The notes: a model not told the origin generated them from the sequence alone. A stretch of DNA of 64,000 bases from Cyrtodaria siliqua (GCA_037043455.1 JAWPHD010001353.1:124001-188000), one strand, 5' to 3'; positions 20,131-32,629 are shown, counted from the stretch's first letter. Program-made: numbers and translations.

Positions 20131-20194
20131 AGTATGGTCTCATCAAGTTGGTTAATCAAGGTGTTTAAATCAACCAACGAGATGAGACAATACT
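20131..20194. repeat. Short fold-back, arms about 23 bp
   Basis: AGTATGGTCTCATCAAGTTG pairs with the downstream CAACGAGATGAGACAATACT, allowing a few mismatches. The loop is about 15 bp. Confidence 0.85.
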
Positions 20195-20285
20195 GTATTT
20201 GTTTTACAGCATGCCCATTTTTTCATCTGTCTGCCATAGCCTTACTTCGGTTAACTGGTAGTCACAGTAACACCATTAATGCATG

Positions 20286-20342
20286 AGAGAGAGAGAGAGA
20301 GAGAGAGAGTGAGTGTGTGTGTGGGTGGGTTGGGGGGGGGGG
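20286..20342 (+). repeat. Microsatellite (GA)n-(GT)n-(G)n
   Basis: About twelve GA units, then GT units, then a G-rich run. Confidence 0.95.
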
Positions 20343-21569
20343 ATGAGACATTCATTTATGTGAGGACAATTACAAGTCAAAATCCTGCCATGTGAGGACC
20401 TCACATCTACTATCGTTTAAATGATAGCTAATTTGAAGATTTGGACATGTAGTGGGCAGAGGGGTTGTGAAAGCACGCAAGAGAGAAACATGCAAGGACG
20501 CAAGAACATGTGAGAGACAATGACCTCATATAGTATGATTGTGTTAGGACTGAATTGTCCTCACTATTTGTCCCCATTTAAAACTAATCTGTTTTTCTCT
20601 TTCTTTTATTATTTGTACTCGCATGAATCGTCGAATCATCTAGAGAGACAGAGTTACATGTCTGTTCAAACAAGAACCTAGTATTTCTAGTTAGGAAACA
20701 CCAGGAAACATCCTTATGCTCACTTAATTATACTTTAAAAGAAATATAAAAAGATCGGACAGGGAAAGTAGCATTCAAGGAGGACAGTCAACCACAAAAC
20801 ACAGAAACAAACATTGAAACAGACAAACAAGAAGGCAAAAGTAATAATAAAAGTAAACGACATCACAAACAGAAAAGGATTGACAATAGGGCTACCGCCT
20901 TGGAACGGTCAGTGGCAAAGTAGGCCACTGGGGGTTTAAACCGGTTCTAGGGTGCAACAAACCTCACACTTACCCTACTGTCATCCCATTTAAGCCTCTA
21001 CATGTTGTTTTATTTTCATGTTGTGGAGTGCTATGAAGTAAATAAACAGCTCCTTTCAAGTCTACACATCAAGAGGGTGAAGTGGATCCCATTTACTACT
21101 CTGGTTTCTCCATCAAGTAGAAGGTCAATGTCTCAAGAGCTGCCATCCTCTAATTAAGGATACACTGAAAATTAAATTAATATTTTTTCATCATATGAAA
21201 ACTTAATGTTCTGCTAAATTACTGATGCAGTTTACTATATTATTTATCAACTTCTGCAAGAAAGTGTGTCACCAAATGGAATGCAGAGAAAATGTGCTAA
21301 AAAAACTAGAAACGTGATGCAGAGACAGATCTATGCCCATGCAAACAAATATGCATGTCTTCGAATGAAACGCAATCAGCATGTGAAAGTTCAAAACAGT
21401 CCACTGAAAAAATAGCTGTAAATTAGATTTAAAGTAACATTGACCCTGAGCAACCTTAACAGCAGTTGTACACTACATTCAATTTACATGTGGCGAAGCT
21501 GTCTGCTCAAAATCTTCTTGATCTAATCTTTGATTGCCGAAGTAAGTCACTGACATTAGTTTGAATTTG
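20343..21569. other. 1.2 kb with no supported gene
   Basis: A GC-richer block at about 20885-21000 (GGGCTACCGCCTTGG, GGGGGTTTAAACCGGTT) looks like a dispersed repeat, but has no second copy in the window. The rest is AT-rich and unassigned. Confidence 0.4.
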
Positions 21570-21808
21570 CCCAGCGTTGGTTCCCGTGCAAAGAATAGGA
21601 CCACTGCAGATTCCGTTAGAGGGGTAGGTTAAGGCGTAACCCACCCCACCCCTCAAACCCCAAATTCACGTTAATTTTATCATTTGTTTGCTCATGCTCA
21701 TTAAAGGTCTTCATCATGACTCCTGCATTGTTTCAGGTGCCATCTTGCTCAAATCACTAGAGCAGTGGCAGGAAAACAATAAAACATGGCTCCAGCGTAA
21801 GTGGAATG
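21570..21808 (+). repeat. Dispersed repeat R1, left half
   Basis: Shares, in order, AAAGAATAGG-CCACTGCAG, AAAGGTCTTCATCATGA, CAAATCACTAGAGCAGTGGCAG and GGCTCCAGCGTAA with the uninterrupted copy at 40020-40405. The right half resumes at 22736. Confidence 0.88.
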
Positions 21809-22735
21809 AATGAATGGTGTTTTACGTCACGTCGACACAAAAATAGGTAATATTGTGCGAAAAAACTGATGAAAGATGAAGAAATGAAGTAGTAATTAAA
21901 AATTAATGTAAATATATAAATTAAAGCCTTCCGGCCATGTTTTGTTTCATGAACATGTTTATTTAAATAGAAATCAATACACAACAATAGATATTTACAA
22001 TATACACATTGCAATATCTGTGAAAAGAGATTAAGGTTTTATTTGATGACATAGAAAACTTTGAACAGGTAAATTAATCCACAGGTAAATGTATTTATCA
22101 GTTATCTGGCAATAGTTGTGCAGCTATTCAATTCAGATTTATCTCATTTCCCTGTGCAGTCACGCAGTTGTAAAAGTAGTATCTACGTCATGCAGATAAT
22201 ACTTATTATTTACATACTTAGTAGCGGCTTTAAATTTATGATTCTCTCCGGGACTATCAATAAATGTTCATATGATGTTTATGAGTTAAATTTGTTAATT
22301 GATAATACTACAAAAAGGGCATCTTTAAGATAAAACTATTTATAAATAAGGGATGATATGGTAGTAATATAAACTACATATATATGTAAATCAACAAATG
22401 CCCGTCAACGGGTGTGTAAACAAGTAAATATGTGTAAGAACATATTATAATGATTTATAAAGTATGATGTCTTTCAGGAAATCTAAAACAAGGCTAAAAT
22501 CTATAGTATCAAATAACTCTTTCATAATATTAACTGTGTAGTACCTTTTCCGCATAGGATCAAAGTCTACACATTCCAACAAGATATGTTTGACCGTTAA
22601 CGGTGCAAAATAGGGTATACATTCTGAATGAGAGTAACGTATATGCCCTATTCTGCACCGGGATAGAATAATTTCTTCTCGACGAATGGATCTATTAGAA
22701 GCATGCCATTGTCCGAGTATCAGTTTAAATGAATG
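21809..22735 (-). mobile_element. 5'-truncated LINE 3' fragment splitting repeat R1
   Basis: Read on the minus strand, 22735-22440 encodes a typical LINE C-terminus with the block APLTVKHILLECVDFD and a following FLKDI-like segment, then a stop. About 600 bp of 3' UTR follow, ending in an ATTC tandem tail (AATGAATGAATGG on the plus strand at 21808-21820). About 410 bp of the UTR (21925-22335) recur at 41765-42185. Insertion into R1 shows it is younger than that R1 copy. Confidence 0.75.
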
Positions 22736-22930
22736 AAGTGTCTACAATAGAACTGGCAGCAACTCTGCAGTTCTGCAGGTGAGAAGGTTCTAGGCCCATT
22801 CTACATATTTTATCTCAATGTAAATGGAGGATGAGCCTGGCATGTTCATTCCTGTTAAGTGCCTGCATGTTCATTCCTGTTAAGTGCCACATAACTTTTC
22901 ATGTGTTGGTACGCCTTAAAACCCAATTCA
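22736..22930 (+). repeat. Dispersed repeat R1, right half
   Basis: Begins GTCTACAATAGAACTGGCAG and continues through GGTTCTAGGCCCAT to CTTAAAACCCAATTCAATT, matching 40233-40395. It contains a small internal duplication of GCATGTTCATTCCTGTTAAG at 22848-22890. Confidence 0.88.
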
Positions 22931-23330
22931 ATTAGTTTGAACTTTGACACAATCTTGACCCTAAGTTGGCAGGACTACTTTGTACCACCCTGTATTTTGT
23001 TTCTTTTTGATTCAATCATTCATTGCAGAGTTATGGCTCGGACACAAGTTTGACCTTTGAAATGACCTTGACCCTAGGTCAGTGAGAGTTGCGTGCAAAA
23101 CATTGAATTCCTGTGCAATTTGAAACCTTTCTGCAAATCATCTGTTTGATCAAACCATTTATTCTTGAGTTATGGCCTTGACAAGTTTGACCTTTGCCAC
23201 AACCTTGACCCTTAGGATTGGCAGGAGCTGTACTCAACACATCATCTCCATCTGATGAACCTTTCTACAAAAGATGGCCCAGAGTTTGACCTCTGACCTT
23301 CGGTAAAAGTAATCTGGCCTTAATTTATGG
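22931..23330 (+). repeat. Diverged repeats with GACCTTGACCC motif
   Basis: Three or four degenerate units share AGTTTGACCTTTG, CTTGACCCTAGG and GAGTTATGGC-type blocks. No coding features. Confidence 0.55.
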
Positions 23331-23659
23331 TCTGTTTATATACTACAGTAGATATAATTAATCAAAAGTATGTTATCAATAAATAATCAAAGTACTGCGT
23401 ACTGAATGGTGAAAACATTAGTAAGCAAATTGTTTTGAGCTGTTCCAGTAGTTAAGATTATAGATTGTATGAGCCTTTATGATTGTTATTTGTGAAGTGA
23501 TTCTTGTTATATGCTACGGATGTATCAAGCCGAGATGTCCTTATCCATTGAGCAAGAGGCCGCTGAATCCTTACCTGAAGTTCATGAGTCAGGGTTGTAG
23601 GAAGTAGCAAGTTATTGTTTGAGATAGATGGTTAAAATCTTCTTCTTTTTTAGTAGTCG

Positions 23660-24450
23660 CCATGAACTTGTATTTTTAAAAATGTATTTTTACCTGTGGC
23701 GACCATTTTCGATTTCCGGCTGACCTGATTTTACTTAGCACCAACTAGACATCGAGAGCAACATTCCTGTAAAGTGTCATGAAAATCCATCAAGCCTTTT
23801 GAGAGTAATCGCCACAAGTTTTTCCTATATAACTCGATGTAAACGAAGATGGCCGCTGGTGGCCATGTTTGACATCGAATCTAAATGAATTTTGTGTAGG
23901 ACCAACTACATGTCATGCCAGTCATTTTAGTAAAGGTTCCAAAGCAATAAAGCAATATTACTGATGGTTCGCCACAAATTTGTATTGTGTAAAATCTATT
24001 TGTAGCTGTGGCAGCCATTTTGAATTTTCGGCTGGCCTGTTTTATTGCTACGACCAACGAGACATCGAGAGTAACATTATTGTAAAGTTTCATGGACATC
24101 CATGAAGTTTATTTCAGAGGAGTAGTCGCCACAAGTTGTTCCTATATACCTCTATATAAACAAAGATGGGCGCTGGCTGCCATGTTTGACATCGAATCAA
24201 AATGAATTTTGGTTAGGACCAACTGCATGGCATGCCAGTCATTTTGGTTTAAAGTTCGAAATAAATAACACCTATCATGGGTGTTGGGAAGTCAGGCTGG
24301 CATGAAATTGTATTTGTAAAATCTATTTTTAGCGTGGTGGCCATCTTAAATTTCCGGCCGACATGTATTACTTGACATCAAGAGCAACTTTCCTGTGAAG
24401 TTTCATGAAAAATCTGTCAAGTAGTTTCAAAGGAGTAGTCGCCATAAAAG
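23660..24450 (+). repeat. Tandem repeat, unit about 325 bp, about 2.5 copies
   Basis: Blocks recur in order: GTGGCGACCATTTT, TTCCGGCTGACCTG, GACATCGAGAGCAAC, AAGTTTCATG, AGTCGCCACAAG, AAGATGGCCGCTGG, CATGTTTGACATCGAATC. Copies start near 23665, 23980 and 24290. The minus-strand 72-codon frame inside is not a gene. Confidence 0.85.
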
Positions 24451-26135
24451 TGCTCCAAGAAAATTAAAATTGGGGAATAGCCCAGGGCAAGTAGATTTCA
24501 AAAGTCCACTTGCCCTGAATGAAATGACATATGTCCTTATTTTTTTTAACTTGCCCCGAAATTGTTATTACCAATGAATATTTGCTAGTATATATTTTTC
24601 GTCGATATTGAATATTTTGCTTTTGTAGAATGTGGAATCTTTCATAAAAGTGATAAAAGACGCCATTCTGTCTATTCGTTCTTTATTAGGAACTAATAAA
24701 GTAGTAAAAACCTGAAACAATGAAATAGCCATAAGTAATATGCTTACAACAGAAAACTCCGATTGTCATTTCATAATCTCATCATTTCAATACAAATTTA
24801 ATACTAAAAACAATATTCTTACCAGCACGTAACAACGGCTTGTAAACATAAAAGTATATAAATGGTTCATAGGTAGAACATTAACTTTAATTATATTGTC
24901 TCTATACAGAGTTTAGTCTCATGACTTTACTCAGACACTGCTTGTAGAAGAATGCGGGAAAGATAGAATCCTAGGGCGGGGTTAGTTTTGGAATGGTGCA
25001 TTCTGGTTATTATTGCACGTGCAGTGAACACTTCTCGTCCATCGAGCTAGCTCTCATACCTCTAAGCTAAGACTACTAAAACCTGTTAATTACAACTCAT
25101 CTAACTACATACACTTACATATACATGAGTACACAATACACAACACATTGGACAATACGGGACATTCACAGTACGGCACACTGTACACCACAAACATACA
25201 TAAGGTGAGTAAGATCAATATTATATTTTTTTTTTTTTCCAGACACTTTCTTCCCAATTTGTGCTACCAAACATTTTGATTCAAGGTGGGCGAATCCTTA
25301 CAAATTTATTACGCTCGCTCATCTATATACCGGTGTACTTGTCATAAAATGCATCCAGTTGAAAGCGAAAATATAACATTTTAAAACTATGTGTGATAGG
25401 ATGATAAAATAATCTATTATCTTTCAATATCCATCAACAAATTTCAAATTGTAAAGTGTTTTCATTGTAAAATTATCACCTCAAATAGGTCACATCAAGT
25501 CTGGTACAAAAAAAATGATGGTGGTATACCGGTGTATATGTATAAATCACCTCGGATATTTTTATGTTAGCACCGGATGTTGGTCATAGTTGGGAACATG
25601 TGACCTGATTTATTAAGAAGCAAGATGGCCAAGCTTAAAACTAGCAGACGACATCAAAAGAGCAAATTTGATCAATTTTGAGACAGGCATGCTATTTTTT
25701 TTGAAAAAGAGAAAAAAGACAGAAAAAAATAGGAGGTATTTGTTTTGTTCCTTTTAAAATGAAAAAGATTTAATAATTTTTCCTGTGTTGACAAATAGCG
25801 GCAATCTAGGTCAACACATTTGCATACAAATGACCTTAAAAACTGACATTGCATGATGGGAATGGTATTTTTACAAACTACCCCGGTATTAAGCGAGCAC
25901 CGGCAAACAGGGGAATCACCATACATATTCACCTTTGTAGCACGACGTGCTTAAGTACACATCAGCACAGAAATACAGTTACTCACATGTATGGGATGTG
26001 TTTGCGTTAGCGTGCATTACAACACAGATAAACTATTCATTGCTACCATGTGTAATTATAAGATTGCGTTATCAAAGGGGAAAAACTCAAAGAAACTATT
26101 CATTACTACCTTACCATGTCATGTGCAATTACTAA
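24451..26135. other. 1.7 kb with no supported gene
   Basis: AT-rich. It has a T run at about 25228-25239, and a near-duplicated motif AAACTATTCATTGCTACC / AACTATTCATTACTACC at 26030 and 26093. Short frames at 25672-25932 and 25947-26173 show no recognisable protein features. Confidence 0.45.
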
Positions 26136-26176
26136 AACAATATAAGAGTCGCTGCCGGAACGGCAGCGAATAAAAC
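26136..26176 (+). repeat. GC-rich hairpin before AATAAAA, copy 1
   Basis: ATATAAGAGTC is followed by the stem GCTGCCG-GAA-CGGCAGC and then GAATAAAA. A related copy with a different stem lies at 27489-27525. Confidence 0.7.
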
Positions 26177-26472
26177 CATCGACTAGTGTATAACACGGCG
26201 GTATTTACGAAAATATCGCATTATTCATAACTTTCTCATCTGGTCACCTTCCGGTAGGTTGATATATTCAGTAGGTGAAAATAAAGGGGTTTACTCGGAC
26301 TTTATCCTCAAACTCTATATGAAAAATGAAAACATTAGACCACGATTTAAATTAAATGTATCCATATTGATGTTTTAAAATCAGACAACACCAAAAGAAG
26401 ATACATAGATGTACACAAATAATTAAGCTTTTAATATAATTATCACTATAAACTAGTTTTATAAAGGGCTAA

Positions 26473-26600
26473 AGTCAGTTGAGCACCAACGATAAACACC
26501 GAGTTTACCCCCTACCAGAATGTGGAGGTGTTTTATTTTATTGATCACTGATTGAACAATTTATTTTGATGATGTCATGTAAAAGTTATGAATAAATGGG
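26473..26600 (+). repeat. Second copy of the 13357-13490 block
   Basis: CAGTTGAGCACCAACGATAA, ACCGAGTTTA, CCTACCAGAATGT and TTTTGATGATG occur in the same order and spacing as at 13357-13470. Confidence 0.85.
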
Positions 26601-28279
26601 TATTATTCCGTAAAAAGTTATTATTCCATTAAAATACAGATTTTCACTTATTCCATTCCAATACTTGCAGTTTCATTCAGTTTCACTTGCGGTTTCATTA
26701 TACTCCGTAAAAAAAATCCCGGACGTTAAGATCCCGGAAATATTGCTCTTAGCCTAAATCCTTGAGCAAAAATAAATCACATCATCATTGTGTCATACAT
26801 TTCTTAGAAGACAATAAAATTACCCATGTTTCCATACCAAATAAAGGTATCAAAAAGCATTTTCTGTACAACTTTAGTCCCATTTCTTTAAGATTACCCC
26901 ACCCCTTAAAACATGCTAAAAATGCAATTTTAGCAATATTTCAAATGTCAATAAATAAAAATAAAAAAAATTCCTACACATATCAGGGTCATGTCTGCAC
27001 TCATAATGCTCTTGCATATCAGGAAATGCTAAATTTTACATACCTAGTCCGGCATTTTAAAAAGTTATTCCATGCTGATCTCCCCGTCAGTGAAAATCAG
27101 CCATTTTAACTACTTTTAGGAAGTTTTTGATTGGTTCACATTTTTCTATTTATAGCCTCCAAAAAAAACCAAAGAATGCATATTCCAATACACCAAATTA
27201 AACTTAGAAGTAATCAAAACTGAAAAAAACATCAAACATGCTTCATAATTATTATAAAGACCATCCATGGACCTAAAAGATGCTTAGTTGATTTCTTTCT
27301 GATTTACACCATGGACATTCATGCGAAACTGAGGACTGCCCCCAAAACGGCAAGCTTTGAACATTGAAAAATATGTGTTTATACCATTCAAGTTTTTTAG
27401 ACGGGTTCCCTAGGAATTGAAGTTGTAATGCATGCTTATTGTCGGCTACATGATTCACAGTCTGTTAACCACAGACATATTCTAAAGCCATATAAGAGTC
27501 AGCTGCCTTGGCAGCTGAATAAAATAATTTACCTACCTACCTACACAGTGATATTTTGCTGGGTAGGTAAATGACAAACAAACAATATTTTAATTTAGGC
27601 CTTAGAATCAAACAATAAGGTTCTATTTTCTGTTATTTTCCTTTTATTTATCCATTGCATCATATAAGAAAAACAAGATTATTTTCTTTTACATTTTTAG
27701 AATAGCGCCGCAAATCATGTCTAAAACCGTACCGGGTCCCGCAAATTAAAACATCCAAAACAGGTGAGATTTCCCGGTGTTATTTAGCAGCTAGCCTGGT
27801 TCCCTGGCCTCCCACAAACCAGGCTACGGCGCAAACACCAGGTTATTCGGAATGATTCTGATGCTTTCCTACTGAGCAATAGTCTTGATCATCTGCGACA
27901 CTGGTTTCAAAAACAAACATTACAAGTGTCAAAAAAATCTAAACAAATCGTAGGACTGAGATACTGCGTTCAGTAAAATAGGTCTGGTCTTGAAAAAAAT
28001 GGTAACATCCGCGTGGTGCGCTATAACGATGTATCCGGTCTATGAGCGATAGCATATGGCTGAAAACCGTTTTCGCAAAAAAAAATCTTTTCCAGCTTAA
28101 TCAATTACCAGGTAGTGGCTCTGAAGTGGCTGCTCCTTGGAGCAGAATGCGCTCGAGCAATGCCATTTATAGACAATAAATCAGATATTCACTCCAACCC
28201 CACTGTAATATCACCCATATAAATATTCGTTGTTATTTCAACACATTACAACTGGGTATCTGGCCGGTATCTTGCATAA
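26601..28279. other. 1.7 kb largely unassigned
   Basis: AT-rich. It contains a hairpin at 27489-27525 and a run of TACC units near 27532-27545. The plus-strand frame 26762-27109 is AT-driven and unsupported as a gene. Confidence 0.45.
27489..27525 (+). repeat. GC-rich hairpin before AATAAAA, copy 2
   Basis: ATATAAGAGTC is followed by the stem AGCTGCC-TT-GGCAGCT and then GAATAAAA. Compared with copy 1, both sides of the stem differ while pairing is kept. Confidence 0.7.
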
Positions 28280-28390
28280 AAAGATAACGATTTGAAAACC
28301 CAAAACTACATACCACCGTTATCTTAAAGCAAATATAGATAACGATTTGAAAACCCAAAACTACATACCACCGTTACTTAAAGCAAATAA
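28280..28390 (+). repeat. Tandem duplication, about 56 bp x 2
   Basis: Two adjacent copies run from GATAACGATTTGAAAACCCA through ACTACATACCACCGTTA to TTAAAGCAAATA, nearly identical. Confidence 0.93.
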
Positions 28391-29154
28391 TCAACTGTCA
28401 CAAAATATGATTTACAAAACTAGAATACACTTCAATGAGCATACTTATACTGTAGACGCAGGTGGGTGCCACTAAAATATGAAAATGTAAAGTCCCATGC
28501 ATTCACATCAATTAGCTTAAAAGCTCTAAACTGTTTTTTGGTGTGTGATCGACCTCTGTTTTTTCAAAAGTAGTGCCCTGCCCCACATCCGAAATCCTGA
28601 ATCTGCACGGGTTTGTCACTAAAACTTTTTGTAATGATCTTTCACTTGTAATCATGATTCAACACTTCCTATCTGTGAGCGTTGAGTTTGAGCCTTTGGT
28701 TTAACCAATCGGTAGCTCTAGATATTTATATTTCTTATTGAACCTCATGACCTGTGTGACAAATGGTAATGATCAACATGCAGTGTGTGTTGTTCAAAGG
28801 TTTATAGTTCCCCCACCACACCCTCCCCACAGTGTGTTAATAGGAGCATCTCTCACTGACACCACATTAGATGTCCATAACTTTGTCTTCAACACTCTTT
28901 AGTGTGTTTTTTTAATGATTTAGTTTGTAGTTGTACAGTCACTACAGCGTGAACCTACAGCGCCATCTTGCGTTTGGGTGATGTGATTTCCAAACTTTGA
29001 AAGGACCATTTCTCTTCTTTTTTTCAGTCAAGAGGCATAATTATCAGATATAATATATTGTAATAAAGGCATTCTGCTGAATACAACACTCATATAGCTC
29101 AAAAATGGATTTATAATAAATTCTCATTTCTATCAAACTTGGGTTCAGTGTTTT

Positions 29155-29265
29155 ATGTGCAGTTTTCTGCAATTTGTGTGCAATTCCCTTTAATTTGTGT
29201 TCACCTCCCTCTAATCTTTGTGCAATTCCCTCCAATTTGTGTGCAATTCCCTTTCAATTTTGCTT
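29155..29265 (+). repeat. Short minisatellite around TTTGTGTGCAATTCCCT
   Basis: Four or five degenerate 20-24 bp copies, for example AATTTGTGTGCAATTCCCT and AATCTTTGTGCAATTCCCT. The reverse-strand short frame here is a by-product. Confidence 0.8.
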
Positions 29266-29954
29266 GATTTTCATTTAACCCAATTAGTCTCAGTAGCTCA
29301 TGGATTATAGGCCCTGCAGTTTAGTGTTGCAGACCTCTGCCCCACACTAGTCCAAGCCTTGGTAGTGGCATTTCTGCTGGGATTATTTATCCTTCATCTC
29401 ACCTCCCTCTGTGCTCTCGGTTCCAATATAGCCTTATGGTGTGTCAACAGGATACAAACCCCGTTTAATTCCGTTATCGTTACCATTATCTGTGTTATTG
29501 ATACTAGCCTTACATCGAGGAAGTGTTAACTTACCGTTATGCACCCAGAATGCATTGTGGTTTCAATGTACAGTGTGTGCTCGATCTAGACCTTATAGAG
29601 ATATATGTACAATCAGGGTAATACAGTATTTATTATTTATTTTGTCATTTGATTGTGTTAGAAAATGAACTGAATTGGGTTTTAAGACTAGAAATGAAAC
29701 TGTTCAAGACAATATAAAAGGATATTTATTTATATCACTTTAAACTGACAAAATAATTAATTATCCTTTTAATGAGGAAGTACGTTAGTGTTGTTTACGT
29801 GTGCACTGTGTGTGATGACTTTTATGAATATTAACATTTTTATTTACATATTTAGTTTATTTACCGTGAAAGTGAACTATGCATCAGTGATTTTATTACA
29901 TAATAATCCAGTAAATATACATTAGGCAACACTTAAAAAGTATTTATATTTCTT

Positions 29955-30095
29955 CTTAATTTGCTCAAATTTTGATCAAGCACTTTAAAGATTAAGAATA
30001 ATCTGATTATCAAATTGATCTTTTAGTTTCACTTTTATTTGATGACTTTATTAAAATATATTGATGAGTTTTCATTTGATTTTTTTGTCATAAAA
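29955..30095 (+). repeat. AT-rich dispersed repeat, copy 1
   Basis: Shares TAATTTGCT-AAATTTTGA, CCGATTATCAAA-TGAT-type sequence and AATATATTGATGAGTTTTCAT in order with 44985-45122. The flanks beyond this differ. Confidence 0.75.
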
Positions 30096-30207
30096 TGTAA
30101 CTTGGCAAAGTATAACTGCCGTCTTGTGTACACGAAGACATTTCATTAAAGCCTATGTGTATATATATCAAACAGATCATTTTGTTAGTAAGTTGTAGAC
30201 CAGTCGT

Positions 30208-30426
30208 GGTGGTGGTGGTAGTAATGATAGTAGGATAGTGGTGGTGGTGGTGGTAGTAGCAGTAGTTGTAGTAGTAGTAGTAGTAGTAGCAGTTGTAGTA
30301 GTAGAAGAAGTTGTAGTAGTAGTAGTAGTTGTAGTATCAGTAGTTAATGTAGCAGTAATAGTAGTAATAATATTAGTAGTAGTAGTAGTAGTAATACTAG
30401 TAGTAGTAGTAGTATTAGTATTAGTA

Positions 30427-30459
<33 letters not shown>

Positions 30460-30532
30460 CAGTAGTTGTAGTTGTACTAGTAGTATTATTAGCAGTATCA
30501 GTAGTTAATGTAGCAGTACTAGTAGTAGTAAC

Positions 30533-30566
<34 letters not shown>

Positions 30567-30695
30567 TAGTAGTAGTAGTAGCAGTTGTAGTAGTAGAAGA
30601 AGTTGTAGTAGTAGTAGTAGTTATAGTATCAGTAGTTAATGTAGCAGTAATAGTAGTAATAATATTATTAGTAGTAGTAGTAGTAGTAGTAATAC

Positions 30696-30745
<50 letters not shown>

Positions 30746-30875
30746 ATAGTAGAGTAGTATTAGTAGTATTAGTAGTATTAGTAGTAGTATAAGTAGCAGT
30801 AGTTGTAGTTGTAGTTGTACTAGTAGTATTATTAGTAGTATCAGAAGTTAATGTAGCAGTACTAGTAGTAGTAAC

Positions 30876-30945
<70 letters not shown>

Positions 30946-30975
30946 GTAGTAGTTGTAGTAGTAGTAGTAGCTGTA
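30208..30975 (+). repeat. Trinucleotide tract (GTA/TAG)n, imperfect
   Basis: About 770 bp of imperfect GTA repeat. A block of roughly 330 bp (GTAGTAGAAGAAGTTGTAG, ATCAGTAGTTAATGTAGCAG, ATTATTAGTAGTATCAG) occurs twice, near 30295-30560 and 30590-30910, showing segmental duplication inside the tract. Long Val-, Tyr- and Leu-rich frames through it are artefacts. Confidence 0.97.
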
Positions 30976-30989
30976 GCCGTAGTCAAGTA

Positions 30990-31940
30990 AAGTAAATTTT
31001 ATTTAAAGTCGTTAAGACAAATTATTATAAACAATCAACATAAGCTATTAACAAGCTTTTGAACCGACATGATCGAATAACATACGTAAACATAAATAAC
31101 ACATAAAAAGCAGAGATTAAACAACGTAGCAACATATGCACGATTAGCCTAAGCTCATTTAAAGCTATTGTAGCAGAAGCTATCATGAATATTCATGTAT
31201 ATATATATATGGATATTGATCTTAAGATATACAGTATACAGTATATGATTTTAATGTATAAGAGACATTAAAATTAAATAATGTATAAGAGATAATTAAA
31301 AATAGTGTGTTTTAAACCAACAGTACCAATTAAATATAGTCAGCAATGGCATCAATTGAGATTGGGCAGTCCCTACCTTCCATATCTGCCACCATGCACT
31401 ATTAAAGATTTTTAGTAAAAATGACAATTATATGGCCCGATAAAAGCACATTGAAATAAACTGAAAACAAAAAACTATTTGAGTTTATATCACAAGCTCA
31501 ATACAATATAATATACACATCCATGACACTAGGAGGTAGGGCAGTCCCCACACTCATTTATTCGTGGAATATTTATAAAGTTATAATGTTATTATGTCAG
31601 CATAAGATACAAAATAAAAGAATAAACAAGACCTCGGTCTGAGGGTGTTTTGCCCACCGCGGCAAATGGCATATGAAATATTTGAATGAATTTGTGCTTA
31701 AATGATGTCCACCAAAGACAACACTTTATATGACCAAGTATCAAAGACATAAAGTGTGGCAATCACAAAAAGTTAACTGAGGTTAAGTTACCTAACCAAG
31801 GTTAAGTTACCTAACTAAGGTTAAGTTTGGGGAAAACAATGCAAAATATGACCTTGACCTTGGTATTTTTTGTTGTCCAGCCGGGTCCACCAATGCCAAC
31901 AATACATATGACCAAGTATCAAAGACATGAGACAATCAAT
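30990..31940. other. Sequence between trinucleotide tracts
   Basis: AT-rich. Contains a repeated phrase ATATGACCAAGTATCAAAGACAT (31730 and 31908), and GGTTAAGTTACCTAAC units at 31781-31825. These are likely diverged dispersed repeats. No gene seen. Confidence 0.5.
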
Positions 31941-31944
31941 CACA

Positions 31945-32130
31945 GTAGTAGTAGTAGTAGTAGCAGTGGTAGTGGCGGTGGTGGTGTCCTTAGCATGCAG
32001 TAGCAGTAGTAGTAGTAGTAGTAGCGGTAGTAGTAAGTAGTAGTAGCGGTAGTAGTAGTGGAAGTAGTGGTAGTAGTAGTAGTGGTAGTGGCGGTGGTGG
32101 TGTCATTAGCATGCAGTAGCAGTAGTAGTA
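31945..32130 (+). repeat. Trinucleotide tract (AGT)n with a recurring GC-richer phrase
   Basis: Imperfect AGT repeat. The phrase GTGGCGGTGGTGGTGTC followed by TTAGCATGCAGTAGCAG occurs twice (about 31972 and 32089), with a related form near 33660. Confidence 0.95.
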
Positions 32131-32135
32131 GAAGT

Positions 32136-32480
32136 AATTGAACTGAATTGAATGTTGTTTAACGGCTCATCAACACAGTATTGGTTATTTAGAGCCGCCC
32201 CAGAGAGAGTGGAAGGATATATAGGTATCCGGGAACCAGCCCTACTCTTATTATCGAATAGATTCCTATGGTTCTTTAACGTGCTCGGAGGATAGACCGA
32301 CACACATGACCGCCCGGTTTACGTCCCCATCCGACGGACGAGGCTTAGGGAAAGTGTCTTGCCCAAGAACACACCAATGGAACTCAGTGGTGCCACTGAG
32401 TTCTGTTGGTGTGTTCTTGGGCAAGACACTTTCCCTTAGCCCTGTCTGTCGGATGGGGACGTAAACCGGGCGGTCCGTGT
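32136..32480 (-). mobile_element. SINE-like element with fold-back end, inside the trinucleotide tract
   Basis: Positions 32136-32335 match the element at 34965-35173 in TGTTTAACGGCTCATCAACA, TTATTTAGAGCCGCCCCAGA and GTGCTCGGAGGATAGACCGA. From 32304 the sequence folds back on itself around 32392. The phrases AAGTGTCTTGCCCAAGAACA and CATCCGACGGAC occur again inverted before 32480, where the AGT tract resumes. Minus orientation is chosen because the reverse strand ends in a TTCAATTCAGTTCAATT-type tail. Confidence 0.85.
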
Positions 32481-32598
32481 AGCAGTAGCAGTAGCAGCAG
32501 TAGCAGTAGTAGTAGTAGTAGCAGTAGCAGTAATAGTACATGATGTAGTAGTAGTAGCAGTAGCAGTAGCAGTAGTAGTAGTAGCAGTAATAGTACAT

Positions 32599-32629
<31 letters not shown>

